A stretch of DNA of 64,000 bases from Paenibacillus sp. JZ16 (GTDB lineage: Bacteria > Bacillota > Bacilli > Paenibacillales > Paenibacillaceae). Location of the stretch: contig NZ_CP017659.1 in the NCBI RefSeq assembly GCF_015326965.1, positions 4,282,501 through 4,346,500 of the forward strand. The letters are read 5' to 3'. The notes under the pieces are model-generated. The model ran no database searches. It had not been told where the DNA came from and saw only the letters and a program-made list of their open reading frames with translations. This document shows positions 25,414 to 34,241 of the stretch, in pieces. The translations under genes and the position numbers were made by a program. How positions within the stretch are numbered: the first letter of the stretch is position 1; each line of letters begins with the position of its first letter.

Positions 25414-25893
25414 TTATTTATGATACGGCTCCCCCCGGTTAATCTTCACCGCCCGGTAAATCTGCTCCACCAGCACCAGCCGCATCAGTTGGTGCGGCAG
25501 GGTCATCCGCCCGAAGCTGAGCTTCGTCTGGGCGCGCTTCAGGACGTCCTCGGAGAGGCCGTTAGAGCCGCCGATGACAAAAGCCACGTTGCTGGTCCCG
25601 TACGTGCCCAGCTTGTCCATATGGGCCGCCAGGTCCTCGCTGGACCACAGCTGGCCGCCGATCGCCAGGGCGATGACATGGGCGTCTGGCTTGATATGGC
25701 TGAGAATGCCCACACCCTCCTTCTCCTGCACTTGGCGCATTTCCGCTTCGCTCATGTTCTCTGGCGCTTTCTCATCCGGCACCTCGTGCACGGACAGGCG
25801 CACGTAAGGCGCAAGACGCTTACTGTATTCGGCAATGCCCTGCACCAGGTACTTCTCCTTCAACTTGCCTACGCATACCATCTGTATATTCAC
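25414..25893 (-). CDS. rlmH: 23S rRNA pseudouridine-1915 N3-methyltransferase RlmH
   Basis: A 159-residue SPOUT methyltransferase that methylates pseudouridine 1915 in helix 69 of 23S rRNA using SAM. The diagnostic C-terminal knot is present: [37 protein letters not shown] and the ending GEPYHK. The start is GTG 25893, which gives exactly the family length; upstream in-frame codons are not conserved-looking. This is the conserved partner of the wal-htrA cluster in Bacillales, here separated from htrA by accessory genes. Confidence 0.95.
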   Translation of the reverse strand: MNIQMVCVGKLKEKYLVQGIAEYSKRLAPYVRLSVHEVPDEKAPENMSEAEMRQVQEKEGVGILSHIKPDAHVIALAIGGQLWSSEDLAAHMDKLGTYGTSNVAFVIGGSNGLSEDVLKRAQTKLSFGRMTLPHQLMRLVLVEQIYRAVKINRGEPYHK

Positions 25894-26120
25894 GGCGTTT
25901 TTTCGCTCCTTAAACTCTGCTGTTATGTCGTTCATTCTAACATTGTACCGCCACCAATTAAAGGACATACACAGACCCCGACCTGCCTTCCTACAGCAAG
26001 CTCCCACATTTCCTTTTCAATACAAAATCAATCCAGCAGAGCATTAGAGTTTTGAGAATCGCCAACTCATTAACTTCTAAGCTTGCTCGACCGAGTTTGA
26101 CCAACTTACATCGATTATTG

Positions 26121-26147
26121 AAAAAAGCCACTCTACCTAAGAGTGGC
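26121..26147 (-). terminator. Rho-independent terminator after the P450 gene
   Basis: Perfect stem GCCACTCT/AGAGTGGC, 5-base loop, with TTTTTT following on the minus strand. Confidence 0.85.
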
Positions 26148-26161
26148 TCTTCTCTTCCTAT

Positions 26162-27286
26162 CTATTTTAAAATGATCGGCAGCTCTTTCAGCGCGAACAT
26201 CATCGTGCTATCCATCCGTGCCAGTTCTACCGAGCGATCACGACGAAATTCGGGATAACGGTCCAGCAAAGTCTGAAGGGCAATCCGGGACTCCATACGG
26301 GCCAGCTGGGAGCCCATGCAGTAATGAATGCCGCTTCCCAAGCCCAGATGCGGGTTCGGGTTGCGGTGGATGTTGAATACATCCGGCTGATCGAACACAT
26401 CCTCGTCATGGTTGGCCGAGGCCATCCAGATATAAACGTACTGCCCTTGCTTCAGCTCCTGCCCCCGCAGCACCGTGTCCTGCTTCACGCTGCGGAACAT
26501 CACTTGAACAGGCGAGAAGTAACGGAAAACTTCTTCGATTGCCCCTGGAAGCAGTGCTGAGTCTCCAAGCACCTCTGCACGGACCTCAGGCAGACTGTCG
26601 AAGGCTAGCGCGGCCGATGAGATCAGATTGGTTGTCGTTTCATTACCCGCTACGAGGAGGAGAATACAGAACCCGATAATCTCCAGTTCGGTGAGGTGTT
26701 CATTGTCGATACGCGCCTCCACCAGCTTCGTGATTAGATCCTCCTGCGGATGGCGACGGCGGTCCTCGGCGATCTCCGAGAAGTATTCGCTCATCTCCCG
26801 CTGACACTGATAATAATCCTCCCCATTGTCACCCACCAACGCGTCCGACCAGGCCTTGAACCGTTCCCGATCTTCCATCGAAACGCCGAGCATCTCCGCG
26901 ATCACCGTGATCGGCAGCGGGCTTGCGAGATCGGCCACGATATCCATCTTCCCCTTCTTCTCCGCTTCGTCCAGCAGGGATGTCGTAATCTCCTGGATCT
27001 TAGGGGCAAGCGATTCGATCATGCGAGGCGTAAAAGCATGGGATACCAGCTTACGCAGCTGACGGTGCTTCGGAGGGTCCTGCCGAAGAACACTGGATTC
27101 AATGGGATCATCGGAAGAAGAGCCCCCTTGGGAAGAGAACACTTCGTAATTCGTAAAGACGGCTTTGACATCCTCGTATTTAAAAACATTCCAGGCCCCA
27201 TGACCATCCATTGTCGTTACCGGAGATTCCGTTCTCATCTGGCGGAACCATTCCAGCGGGAGTAAACCGTTCTTATTCCATTCCAT
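26162..27286 (-). CDS. Cytochrome P450 (CYP107-like)
   Basis: A 374-residue soluble bacterial P450. The I-helix oxygen-binding motif is LVAGNETTTNLI near residue 228, the K-helix ExxR is in EEVFRYFSPVQ near 268, and the heme-ligand loop is LGLGSGIHYCMGSQLAR with the Cys near 335. The Phe of the usual FGxGxHxCxG is Leu here. The start is ATG 27286 after GAAGGTG; an in-frame TTG at 27313 is upstream. It lies 76 bp after a tetR gene on the same strand, with a TetR-type operator between them. Electron-transfer partners are not in the window. The substrate is unknown. Confidence 0.92.
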   Translation of the reverse strand: MEWNKNGLLPLEWFRQMRTESPVTTMDGHGAWNVFKYEDVKAVFTNYEVFSSQGGSSSDDPIESSVLRQDPPKHRQLRKLVSHAFTPRMIESLAPKIQEITTSLLDEAEKKGKMDIVADLASPLPITVIAEMLGVSMEDRERFKAWSDALVGDNGEDYYQCQREMSEYFSEIAEDRRRHPQEDLITKLVEARIDNEHLTELEIIGFCILLLVAGNETTTNLISSAALAFDSLPEVRAEVLGDSALLPGAIEEVFRYFSPVQVMFRSVKQDTVLRGQELKQGQYVYIWMASANHDEDVFDQPDVFNIHRNPNPHLGLGSGIHYCMGSQLARMESRIALQTLLDRYPEFRRDRSVELARMDSTMMFALKELPIILK

Positions 27287-27319
27287 GCTTAACACCTTCG
27301 CTTTCCATCGCAAGATTTG

Positions 27320-27335
27320 AACTGACTGGTCAGTT
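27320..27335. promoter_or_regulatory. TetR-type operator between tetR and the P450 gene
   Basis: AACTGACTGGTCAGTT: 7-base arms AACTGAC/GTCAGTT around TG. The same core stands upstream of the tetR gene at 27988. It overlaps the position expected for a P450 promoter. Confidence 0.65.
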
Positions 27336-27362
27336 ATACATAATTAAAAAAGAAGGCCTTGC

Positions 27363-27941
27363 TTATTCAAGCGATATAAACAGGCCTTGGGTAATCATCG
27401 TAAAGGCAAACCGCTCCAGATCCTCTCGCGAATACCGATCTTGATGATTCAGGTAATAATTGCAGGTACTCTCCAGCGTACCGACAATGCTGGCAGCGGC
27501 CAAGTCGGGATCAACGGCACGGCACAAGTTCTCCTCACACTGACCTTCCTCAATCATCCTTGCGAGAAAGTTTAAATAATTCCTTTTTAGCTCCTTTAAC
27601 TCATCCAGGACATCCTGCTCGATGCCGTTCGAGATCTCATTAAACACGATGTGCGAGAAATGGCGGGATTCGAGAAACAGATCCAGATGATGGCGAATGG
27701 TGCGTTGCATCTTCTCCTTCATCGGCAGGGAGGAATTCAGATCTGCCTCTGTCCGCTGCATGATATCTTCGAAGCCCTGCTTCACCACCGTCTTGAAGAG
27801 CTGGGATTTACCCGGGAAGTTATAGTACAGAGTCCCTTTCGCGACCTGTGCGCGGGCGGCAATCTCGTCCATGCTTGCGCGGTGATATCCGTTCTCGGAG
27901 AATACTTCAATGGCTGCTTGAATAATTTTATCTTTGCTCAC
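27363..27941 (-). CDS. TetR/AcrR-family repressor
   Basis: A 192-residue regulator. The N-terminal helix-turn-helix is standard: IIQAAIEVFSENGYHRAS, then MDEIAARAQVAKGTLYYNFPGK (residues 24-45). The C-terminal ligand domain is helical and divergent. The start is GTG 27941. The two palindromes of the TGACTGGTCA type, one upstream of this gene and one before the P450 gene, indicate control of itself and of the oxygenase. Small lipophilic ligands are usual for the family. Confidence 0.92.
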   Translation of the reverse strand: MSKDKIIQAAIEVFSENGYHRASMDEIAARAQVAKGTLYYNFPGKSQLFKTVVKQGFEDIMQRTEADLNSSLPMKEKMQRTIRHHLDLFLESRHFSHIVFNEISNGIEQDVLDELKELKRNYLNFLARMIEEGQCEENLCRAVDPDLAAASIVGTLESTCNYYLNHQDRYSREDLERFAFTMITQGLFISLE

Positions 27942-27987
27942 AATTGGATCTGCCCTTTCACATCTATATTTCAGTTCATCGTACTTG

Positions 27988-28004
27988 TTCTGACTGGTCA
28001 GTTC
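27988..28004. promoter_or_regulatory. TetR-type operator upstream of tetR
   Basis: TTCTGACTGGTCAGTTC with perfect inner arms CTGAC/GTCAG, the same core as the site at 27320; 47 bp upstream of the tetR start. Confidence 0.65.
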
Positions 28005-28205
28005 AAAAATAAGATACCACGCTGGGAATAATTAGTCAACCGAGGGACATGCCTTACCATTACCGGAATTCTTGCTCATATATTTCGATTCTTATGCTGA
28101 TTTCCGTGGTATCCTATACATATGGCCCAATACAGTGTATATTTCAACAGTGCTGGTAAACAATCAGCATATAGGGACAAGAATATACCGTAACGGAGTG
28201 ATTGA

Positions 28206-28379
28206 TTGAGTAAATCCAAGGGCAAGGGCGGAACAGGCAGAGGCACGGGCAAGAAGGGCTGGAGCCGCTGGGATGCAAGTGCGAGAAGAGCGAAGAGTAA
28301 ACCCAAACCTTATACCAGTAAAGGGGCCAAGCAGGCAGACGGTACATCGGAAGCCGAGAATCATAAAGGTACCCCATAA
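28206..28379 (+). CDS. DUF3934-like small basic protein
   Basis: A 57-codon gene from TTG 28206 with GGAG 7 bases upstream. The product opens MSKSKGKGGTGRGTGKKGWS and continues RWDASARRAKSKPKPYTSKG, a Gly/Lys-rich pattern that matches the small DUF3934 proteins of Bacillus and Paenibacillus as I remember them. Very basic, with no hydrophobic core, so it may bind nucleic acid, but no function is known. Its stop is 54 bp from the next gene. Confidence 0.65.
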   Translation: MSKSKGKGGTGRGTGKKGWSRWDASARRAKSKPKPYTSKGAKQADGTSEAENHKGTP

Positions 28380-28432
28380 TGAACATATGGTACAGATCGA
28401 CCTGATACATCATATTAAAGGAGATGAACGGA

Positions 28433-28876
28433 TTGGACAATCAAGAATTGATAACGGATATGCCCGAGAATTATGAGGAGCTCAAAAGCTCCGCCAACCG
28501 GAACGCCAATTGGAGAGAACGTTTAGATGCGGTGGAAGCGTTAGGAAATTGGAATAATCAGAAATCCATTGATATTTTGCTGCATAGACTGAATACGGAT
28601 GCGGTTTATCAGGTGCGAGAGGCAGCCTATCGTAAACTCCTGGCCTTTGGTGAGGACGTGCAGATGCCGGAAAGACCCAAAGGCGAGCTGATGAAGGACG
28701 TTTCAAAGGTGCTGCTGCGCATCAAAAAAAGCCTTCCTCGTGACCACACGTATGAAGACTTCAAAGAGAAATTAAAAAAGATGAGGGTCGACATCTACGA
28801 TACGTACGAAGGTGACAAAGGCGCTGACTTTGATCGCTGGCTGGAACAAACCTGGTCTTCATTATTAAGACGATAA
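28433..28876 (+). CDS. HEAT-repeat-like small protein
   Basis: A 147-residue helical protein. Residues about 20-65 (WRERLDAVEALGNWNNQKSI, LLHRLNTDAVYQVREAAYRK) form a HEAT/PBS-lyase-type repeat pair, followed by a charged C-terminal half ending WLEQTWSSLLRR. I choose TTG 28433 because AAAGGAG ends at 28423, 9 bases away; the ATG at 28424 would touch the ribosome site. Probably a protein-interaction module; function unknown. Confidence 0.65.
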   Translation: MDNQELITDMPENYEELKSSANRNANWRERLDAVEALGNWNNQKSIDILLHRLNTDAVYQVREAAYRKLLAFGEDVQMPERPKGELMKDVSKVLLRIKKSLPRDHTYEDFKEKLKKMRVDIYDTYEGDKGADFDRWLEQTWSSLLRR

Positions 28877-28984
28877 CAGCGCGTCAAGCCTTCCGGAGCT
28901 GACTATGTATATGAGAAATCCGGTTATGTTATACTGAACACAAATATTAGTTATAGGAGTGGTACTCTGAGAAAGCAAAAGCCC

Positions 28985-29278
28985 ATGTCGTTTGATGATC
29001 TGTTGAAGGAATTACAAGGCCAAAAATCGGTACAGGAGGATCCGGATAACATCTCTCTGGAAAAGCTGTTCAATGAATCGTTTATGCGTAAACATTCATC
29101 CCACAGCAGTTTTGGGGATTTTGTCGTAAAAGGTAACTTCCAAGTGGAAACGCACGAAGATATCGATAACATTCCGGATGAACTGTTTGACCGTCATGTT
29201 TCAAGAGAAACCGATTTCCCGGATTGGAAATCGATGCTGGAGCAGGCAAAAGCCGATTACGCGGCTGCCATTAAGTAA
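28985..29278 (+). CDS. Small acidic hypothetical protein
   Basis: A 97-residue acidic protein (LEKLFNESFMRKHSSHSSFG, DIDNIPDELFDRHV) with no membrane segment or recognised domain. The ATG at 28985 is 25 bases from the only ribosome site (TAGGAG, 28954-28959). An in-frame CTG at 28967 is 7 bases from it and would add six residues (MRKQKP), so the true start may be the CTG. An extended -10 TGTTATACT lies at about 28927. A terminator follows. Function unknown. Confidence 0.6.
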   Translation: MSFDDLLKELQGQKSVQEDPDNISLEKLFNESFMRKHSSHSSFGDFVVKGNFQVETHEDIDNIPDELFDRHVSRETDFPDWKSMLEQAKADYAAAIK

Positions 29279-29316
29279 ATCATGATAAAGTCGCTGCAAT
29301 AACGCAGCTATGATCA

Positions 29317-29338
29317 GGGGCCCCAAGGCCCCTTTTTC
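29317..29338 (+). terminator. Rho-independent terminator after the acidic small protein
   Basis: GGGGCC/GGCCCC stem with CCAA loop, then TTTTT. Confidence 0.8.
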
Positions 29339-29384
29339 TATTCCATCCGCCATCCGTGCTGGCATATGACATGATTCCCCACGC

Positions 29385-30419
29385 TCACTCGGACTTGGAT
29401 TCCGATTCCGTCTCCGCCTTATCCCTAAACTTCTTATAGAGCTTCGTAATATTCGTCGTATTGATCTCGATGTTGTGCTCGTAAGCATATTTCACTGCAT
29501 ATCCCAGCGCCAAGGTGGTAGCACCCGCCACCGTCGCTCCGGCGACCGATCCCGCTCCAGGGAACACCTTCACGATCTGCCGAAAAATGCTCTTGCCGAT
29601 ATTGCCGAATATCGTAGCGATGACCAGTTCCTTTGCCGTCTCCTTGCTGATCGGCCTATTGTACAACACCGCAAGTCTGGTAAGCAGGCTCACCTGAATG
29701 CCGGTAATCGGAATAATATCCGATCCCGGAATAGGTGATGCGCCTACCGCTCCTGCCGAGATCGAGGCTCCGATAATCCATCCATTGGCAGTTGCCGACT
29801 TTTCCTTGATACTTTTGGCAAAGAGAATGTCTTTAGACTTTTTTTTAAGCATCTCCAGAATGCTGCTCCGCAGCTGGTCGATATTCTCACCCGTCCGCGA
29901 GGATACCGGCGCAACCTCATAGCGCCCCCCGGTCTCCTTCTTGATCCGCGCCACCAGACGGTCGATTTCATCTGCGGCATCAATTTTATTCAGCACGATC
30001 AAGATGTTCGTGTTCACGGCCTGAATCATCTCGAAGGACTTCTTCTCCGCCTCGGAGAAGACAGTGCCCGCAGCGTTCAGGAAGAATAGAACGATATCCG
30101 CTTGTTTATAGTATTTCAAGGTTATCTCCGAGTTCGCGGTGTTCACATCATTCAACCCGGGTGTATCCATGAAGTAAATATGCTCCTTGTACTTATGCGG
30201 TTTAATTTCCGTCGTTTCTCCAGGCTCTGCCCCGACGCCAGCAACCTCTTCACCCACGATCCGGTTCATGGTGGAGGACTTGCCTGTGTTCACATCACCA
30301 ATCAGAACGATGAGAATTTCCTGCTTCAGCTGACGGTTGATTTCATCCATTTCCTTCTCATAGGCCGCATCAGCTGCCCGGCTGATCTCGTCTTCCCATG
30401 ATCTACTGTAGTCACCCAT
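29385..30419 (-). CDS. Dynamin/Era-like GTPase with C-terminal DUF697 (YcjF-type) domain
   Basis: A 344-residue GTPase. The G1 motif is GDVNTGKSST near residue 41, G3 DTPGL near 92, G4 NKID near 145, G5-like SSRTG near 180. After about residue 220 a DUF697 domain contains hydrophobic segments (GWIIGASISAGAVGASPIPG and VAGATVAGATTLALGYAV), which suggests membrane association. The start is ATG 30419, with GGAGAC upstream. Function unknown; relatives act in stress or membrane trafficking. It is inserted between rlmH and htrA, which are close neighbours in Bacillus. Confidence 0.85.
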   Translation of the reverse strand: MGDYSRSWEDEISRAADAAYEKEMDEINRQLKQEILIVLIGDVNTGKSSTMNRIVGEEVAGVGAEPGETTEIKPHKYKEHIYFMDTPGLNDVNTANSEITLKYYKQADIVLFFLNAAGTVFSEAEKKSFEMIQAVNTNILIVLNKIDAADEIDRLVARIKKETGGRYEVAPVSSRTGENIDQLRSSILEMLKKKSKDILFAKSIKEKSATANGWIIGASISAGAVGASPIPGSDIIPITGIQVSLLTRLAVLYNRPISKETAKELVIATIFGNIGKSIFRQIVKVFPGAGSVAGATVAGATTLALGYAVKYAYEHNIEINTTNITKLYKKFRDKAETESESKSE

Positions 30420-30624
30420 TACTGATCGTCTCCATTCACGATAGGTTATCGCGCCTCGTTGTAATCTATACATCCATCATACACTATGAAGGTCTGTACA
30501 ACGAAGCCGGTTGCTCATTCCAGAGACAATGATCGGAATGTTTGGCCGTACTTATTATTTACCTCTTCGCCCATTCCATGAAAAGGCTGTTGATGAACGA
30601 AGCCGCGACTCAAGAAAGTCTAAA

Positions 30625-30650
30625 CAAAAAAAGCGTGAAATCATCACGCT
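30625..30650 (-). terminator. Rho-independent terminator after the CxxH/CxxC gene
   Basis: Stem AGCGTGA/TCACGCT, followed on the minus strand by TTTTTTTG. Confidence 0.8.
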
Positions 30651-30688
30651 TTCTCATTCGCATTATTTATTTAATTAACATGTTCACG

Positions 30689-30856
30689 TTACACAACTAA
30701 AAACTCAGCATGCTTCTCGCACTCCGCGCACTTCACCGGTGGGTCCCAGTCCGAAAACTCGGTCTCCTTCAGATCAACAATATCCGGGGCATCCTCATAT
30801 TCATCCACGAAATTTTCGATCGCTAGTTCCACATGTTCCTTGCATACGACGTACAT
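30689..30856 (-). CDS. CxxH/CxxC small protein (BA_5709 family)
   Basis: A 55-residue protein: MYVVCKEHVELAIENFVDEY, then APDIVDLKETEFSDWDPP and CAECEKHAEFLVV. CxxH near the N-terminus (Cys5, His8) and CxxC near the C-terminus (CAEC) make a likely zinc site. This matches the CxxH/CxxC family found in Bacillales beside htrA and rlmH; role unknown. The start is ATG 30856, preceded by AAAGGATG; an in-frame start at 30886 is less supported. It has its own terminator. Confidence 0.85.
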   Translation of the reverse strand: MYVVCKEHVELAIENFVDEYEDAPDIVDLKETEFSDWDPPVKCAECEKHAEFLVV

Positions 30857-31068
30857 TCTATGCATCCTTTCTATCTTTCGCCTCATGTTGTGTTTATCTT
30901 CAAACCAGTATAGCCACTCTTCTGTTCTACCACACTCTACGAGAAAAAGAAATGTTTTTAACCCATTTGCTCACCCCGGCCGGTTTTCTATCCATAAAAG
31001 CTTCCTGTCTATCCATGGATTTCACATCAAAAGTCCTTATGACCCACCATCATTTCTATGCGGACAGC

Positions 31069-31094
31069 AAAAAAAGAGCGTAATCCACGCTCTT
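31069..31094 (-). terminator. Rho-independent terminator downstream of htrA
   Basis: Stem GAGCGT/ACGCTC with 5-base loop and TTTTTTT on the minus strand, about 180 bp after the htrA stop. Confidence 0.65.
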
Positions 31095-31271
31095 CTTCGC
31101 GGCCGTTTCACGGCTCGTATCTAACCTTTTTCAAATCTCTCTATATTGGATACTATTCAACGCTAACCATTATATATACCCATGAAATGCTGCACGAAAC
31201 AATGGACAAGCACGTTCACTCTAAAAAATCCGCAGTGATTCAGCCAACCACGTCAGCCGATCCAGCCTGCC

Positions 31272-32639
31272 TTATTCTCCAGGCTTTTCTTCCAGCTTCA
31301 CCTTCAGCGACTGCAGCTTGCCGTCACGATAGAAGGTCACGTCCATGTCTTTGCCTACCTTCGTGTTATAGTAAAGGTGCTTGCGCAGCTCCAGCGTCGT
31401 CGTAATCGGCTTGCCATCCAGCTTGACAATCACGTCATTCAGCTGCAGACCCGCATCCAGCGCAGGTCCAAGCGCATCCAGCACGACCACGCCTTCGGTT
31501 ACCGTCTTCGGCAGCTTGAGGTCCTCTTTCTCTTTCTTGCTCAGCGGAGCATACGGATTACCTAAGTCTACGGTATATACGCCGAGATAAGGGCGTGCAA
31601 TATGCCCCTTCAGCATCAGCTCGGTTACAATCTCCGTAATTTCATTGACCGGAATCGCAAACCCAAGCCCTTCTACGCCGGTGTCCGCGATTTTCATCGT
31701 GTTGATGCCGATAACTTTACCGTTCAAATCCACTAGAGCGCCCCCGCTATTCCCCTCGTTAATGGCGGCGTCGGTCTGAATGACCTCCTGCTCCCAATCA
31801 TAGATGCCATCCTGGTTCAGGGATACCGGTATTACGCGGTTCGTGTAGCTGACAATCCCGGATGTGAGCGTGTCGCCCAAGCCCAGCGGGTTGCCGATGG
31901 CGATGACGGTTTCGCCGAGGCGAAGCTTGGAGGAATCCCCAAACTCTGCAACCTCTCCGATGCCCTTACTATCAATCGACAGAACGGCAATATCACTAAC
32001 TTTGTCTGTGCCGACCAAGGTCGCCTTCTTCTTCTCGCCGCCTACCAGCACAACTTCTAGGGAAACGGCACCATCAACGACATGGTTATTCGTAATCACA
32101 AAGGCTTTGCCCTCGAGTTTCTTAAAGATAACACCAGAGCCCAAGGTGTCTTCCTGTGAGCCGCCGAAATCATCTCCAAAATCAAAATCCTCACCGAAGT
32201 CGAATCCCTCCGGAAGCTCAAAATCCCCTTCTTCCTCTGGCAGGGTACCGAAATCCTCTTCCAACCCTTCTCCCTCAAGGCCTTCCTCTTCTGGCATCGC
32301 GGTCTCTTTATGTGTCAGCACACTGACAACAACCGGTCGCACCTTCTGAGCAACGCTAACAATCCGTTCATAGGGATCCCCATCGGACTTGGACAGCTGA
32401 TGGCTGCCATTAATCAAGGTAACCGGTGAAGAGGTCGCAGGATGGCCTGTTATGAAGCTAAACAGCATCACCGCAATCAGAGCACTGCACACAGAACTGA
32501 TCGCGGAAATCTGGAATGTGGATAAACCCTTTTTACGGCGGGTCGTCCGCCACTTCGTTCGCTCAGGTCGGTCCTCGCTGGTATTTTTGCTCCGTCTGGA
32601 AATTTTAGTTGAATAGAAATCATCGTCAAATAATCCCAT
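31272..32639 (-). CDS. htrA: HtrA-type membrane-anchored serine protease
   Basis: A 455-residue S1C protease. Order: short cytoplasmic basic N-terminus, one membrane segment (about 40-60), an unusually acidic linker (residues about 115-155, rich in Glu/Asp/Gly and Phe, for example PEGFDFGEDFDFGDDF), a trypsin-like domain with His in ITNNHVVDG, Asp in DIAVLSID and Ser in GNSGGALVDL, and one PDZ domain (PYLGVYTVDLG onward). It degrades or refolds damaged envelope proteins. The start is ATG 32639 after GAGAGGGA. In Bacillales it follows walJ; here a spore protein gene and a 1.1 kb gap intervene. Confidence 0.93.
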   Translation of the reverse strand: MGLFDDDFYSTKISRRSKNTSEDRPERTKWRTTRRKKGLSTFQISAISSVCSALIAVMLFSFITGHPATSSPVTLINGSHQLSKSDGDPYERIVSVAQKVRPVVVSVLTHKETAMPEEEGLEGEGLEEDFGTLPEEEGDFELPEGFDFGEDFDFGDDFGGSQEDTLGSGVIFKKLEGKAFVITNNHVVDGAVSLEVVLVGGEKKKATLVGTDKVSDIAVLSIDSKGIGEVAEFGDSSKLRLGETVIAIGNPLGLGDTLTSGIVSYTNRVIPVSLNQDGIYDWEQEVIQTDAAINEGNSGGALVDLNGKVIGINTMKIADTGVEGLGFAIPVNEITEIVTELMLKGHIARPYLGVYTVDLGNPYAPLSKKEKEDLKLPKTVTEGVVVLDALGPALDAGLQLNDVIVKLDGKPITTTLELRKHLYYNTKVGKDMDVTFYRDGKLQSLKVKLEEKPGE

Positions 32640-33754
32640 TGCGATCCCTCTCTCCCCTTGGTTGCTACGCGTCAAGATACTTTAAGCTTCAGACCCTCCG
32701 CCATTACCGACTGACCTATGAAATCATCTTGTCGTCATAACAACCTGCCCTGTACCCAGTGTATCTAGCTTCCTATGAAATCGGCAGCGTGCCACCTGTT
32801 ATATATCTCTCTACTGTAAAGACTATTCAGCGGCCCAAAAAGTTGCATTTTTGAGCATTCTAATTAAACTTTTATCGAAAATTCGCTCTACCACGAATAT
32901 TTCAATCCATTGCCTGAAATTTGGTCCCATAAAAGGTATGTATTCCCACCCGACAGTTCAAAAAAAACCCTGTATTCTTCTATTACCACAAACAGGGCGA
33001 CTTAAGCGCGAAACATCTGTTTTTTCTAAAAAAAGATGGGAAAACTTGGGCCATCCGTATTTTAAAATACAAAATGCCTAGTGCCTTGTTCGATGCAAGT
33101 GCTTAACAGAAGCATTCAGACCTTCTAATGTCCCTATTGTACCACACGAACAGAGGTTCACGTCAGCTTTATTTGATAAAAACAAATGCCAAATTGAAGG
33201 CCATTTTAAGGGTCGGTACAATGACAGATTCTTCAATCCATAACAACGAATAACCCGGATGAACATATTAACCTTGTATACGTAACAGACGACCAAACGG
33301 TTCCATTATGAAGGGATTTTCTTCAATGGTCCAACTTCTTCTCTTCCGGCATATCTGCTATCCCTAACCGCCTGCTACCCTCGTTCGCGCATTCCCCCTT
33401 AACATACTACCGGACAATTGTGTAAAGAAAATGGCAAAGCCGTCGGTCTTTCATGACGAAGTCGATCCCGTTTGAACCGCAACGTTTAAGGGATCTCCGG
33501 CAACCCACACATCATTCCTATTTGGATTCCCCGCAACTTATTCTTCCTACACCATCCATTGAAAAAATACTTCCAGCCTCCTTACGATTCGCTCCTACAG
33601 ACAAGATCGGCCTATCCCGTCTCGACTACTCGAATGCCTCGGTTCCATTCTCTTCAACTCTCCCTCATATTGAACTGGTTAGGTTATCCATTCATCTGTC
33701 GGTGCCCCGCAGGGAATGTTACGAAGGGGAAACTATTGCAAGGAGGGTTATGGG
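32640..33754. other. Long intergenic region between htrA and the spore protein gene
   Basis: About 1.1 kb without a convincing gene. Near 32965-32998 an inverted pair ACCCTGT/ACAGGG with a 19-base loop is flanked by a long A run (T run on the minus strand) and could end a minus-strand transcript starting between 33000 and 33700. Short frames here show no ribosome sites or recognisable products. The htrA promoter should lie at the left end and the spore gene promoter at the right. Confidence 0.35.
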
Positions 33755-34018
33755 ATGGCAAGAAGATCAAGACGGCGCCGGAGTCCCGAAATGCAGCAGT
33801 TCATGACCGACGTCATGCGGAACGAAGGCTATCAAGTGGATCCGCAGAGACAGCAGGACGTCAAATATGAGGTGGCCAAGTCACTCGGCGTCCCCCTTAA
33901 ACCGGGCGACAACAGAGACCTGACCACCGAGCAGGCCGGTAAAGTCGGCGGTGCGATTGGCGGTTCCATGGTTCGGGAGATGGTGCGCATGGCACAAGAG
34001 AGTCTCAGCAAGCGTTAG
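33755..34018 (+). CDS. Alpha/beta-type small acid-soluble spore protein
   Basis: An 87-residue SASP that binds and protects DNA in the dormant spore. The first family block is KYEVAKSLGVPLKPGDN (usually EIA-x-E-x-GV) and the second is LTTEQAGKVGGAIGGSMVREM, very close to the normal GxMVR-type end. The N-terminus is unusually arginine-rich (MARRSRRRRSPEMQQFM). The start is ATG 33755 with AAGGAGG 9 bases upstream. The only plus-strand gene inside the wal region; sporulation sigma control is expected, but I could not identify a clean SigG promoter. Confidence 0.9.
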   Translation: MARRSRRRRSPEMQQFMTDVMRNEGYQVDPQRQQDVKYEVAKSLGVPLKPGDNRDLTTEQAGKVGGAIGGSMVREMVRMAQESLSKR

Positions 34019-34059
34019 AACGAGCCTCGTCTCTCGGAACTCAGTATCCCTTAAACAGC

Positions 34060-34105
34060 AAAACAGCCTCACGTCATAGTTCCCTATGATCGTGGGGCTG
34101 TTTTA
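34060..34105 (+). terminator. Rho-independent terminator after the spore protein gene
   Basis: AAAACAGCC(T)CACG paired with CGTG(G)GGCTGTTTT, extended by CATAG/CTATG, then TAG. Confidence 0.75.
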
Positions 34106-34241
34106 GTTATGCCTATATATTGATAACTAATATAAAATTGCTCAAGAAGGAATGCTTCATTGGTAAAAATATCGTTATCTAAACTCCCTGTGCGTACGGT
34201 GTATGTCCAGGGCATGCCTTGGATGGCTGTCGACCCTATGT

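Noticed and set aside
33078..33296. 72-codon minus-strand frame in the htrA-SASP gap
   Set aside because: No ribosome site, unusual composition and no recognisable family.
33640..33754. SigG promoter for the spore protein gene
   Set aside because: TTGAAC and CATTCAT are present but the spacing does not fit TGAATA-N17-CATACTA.
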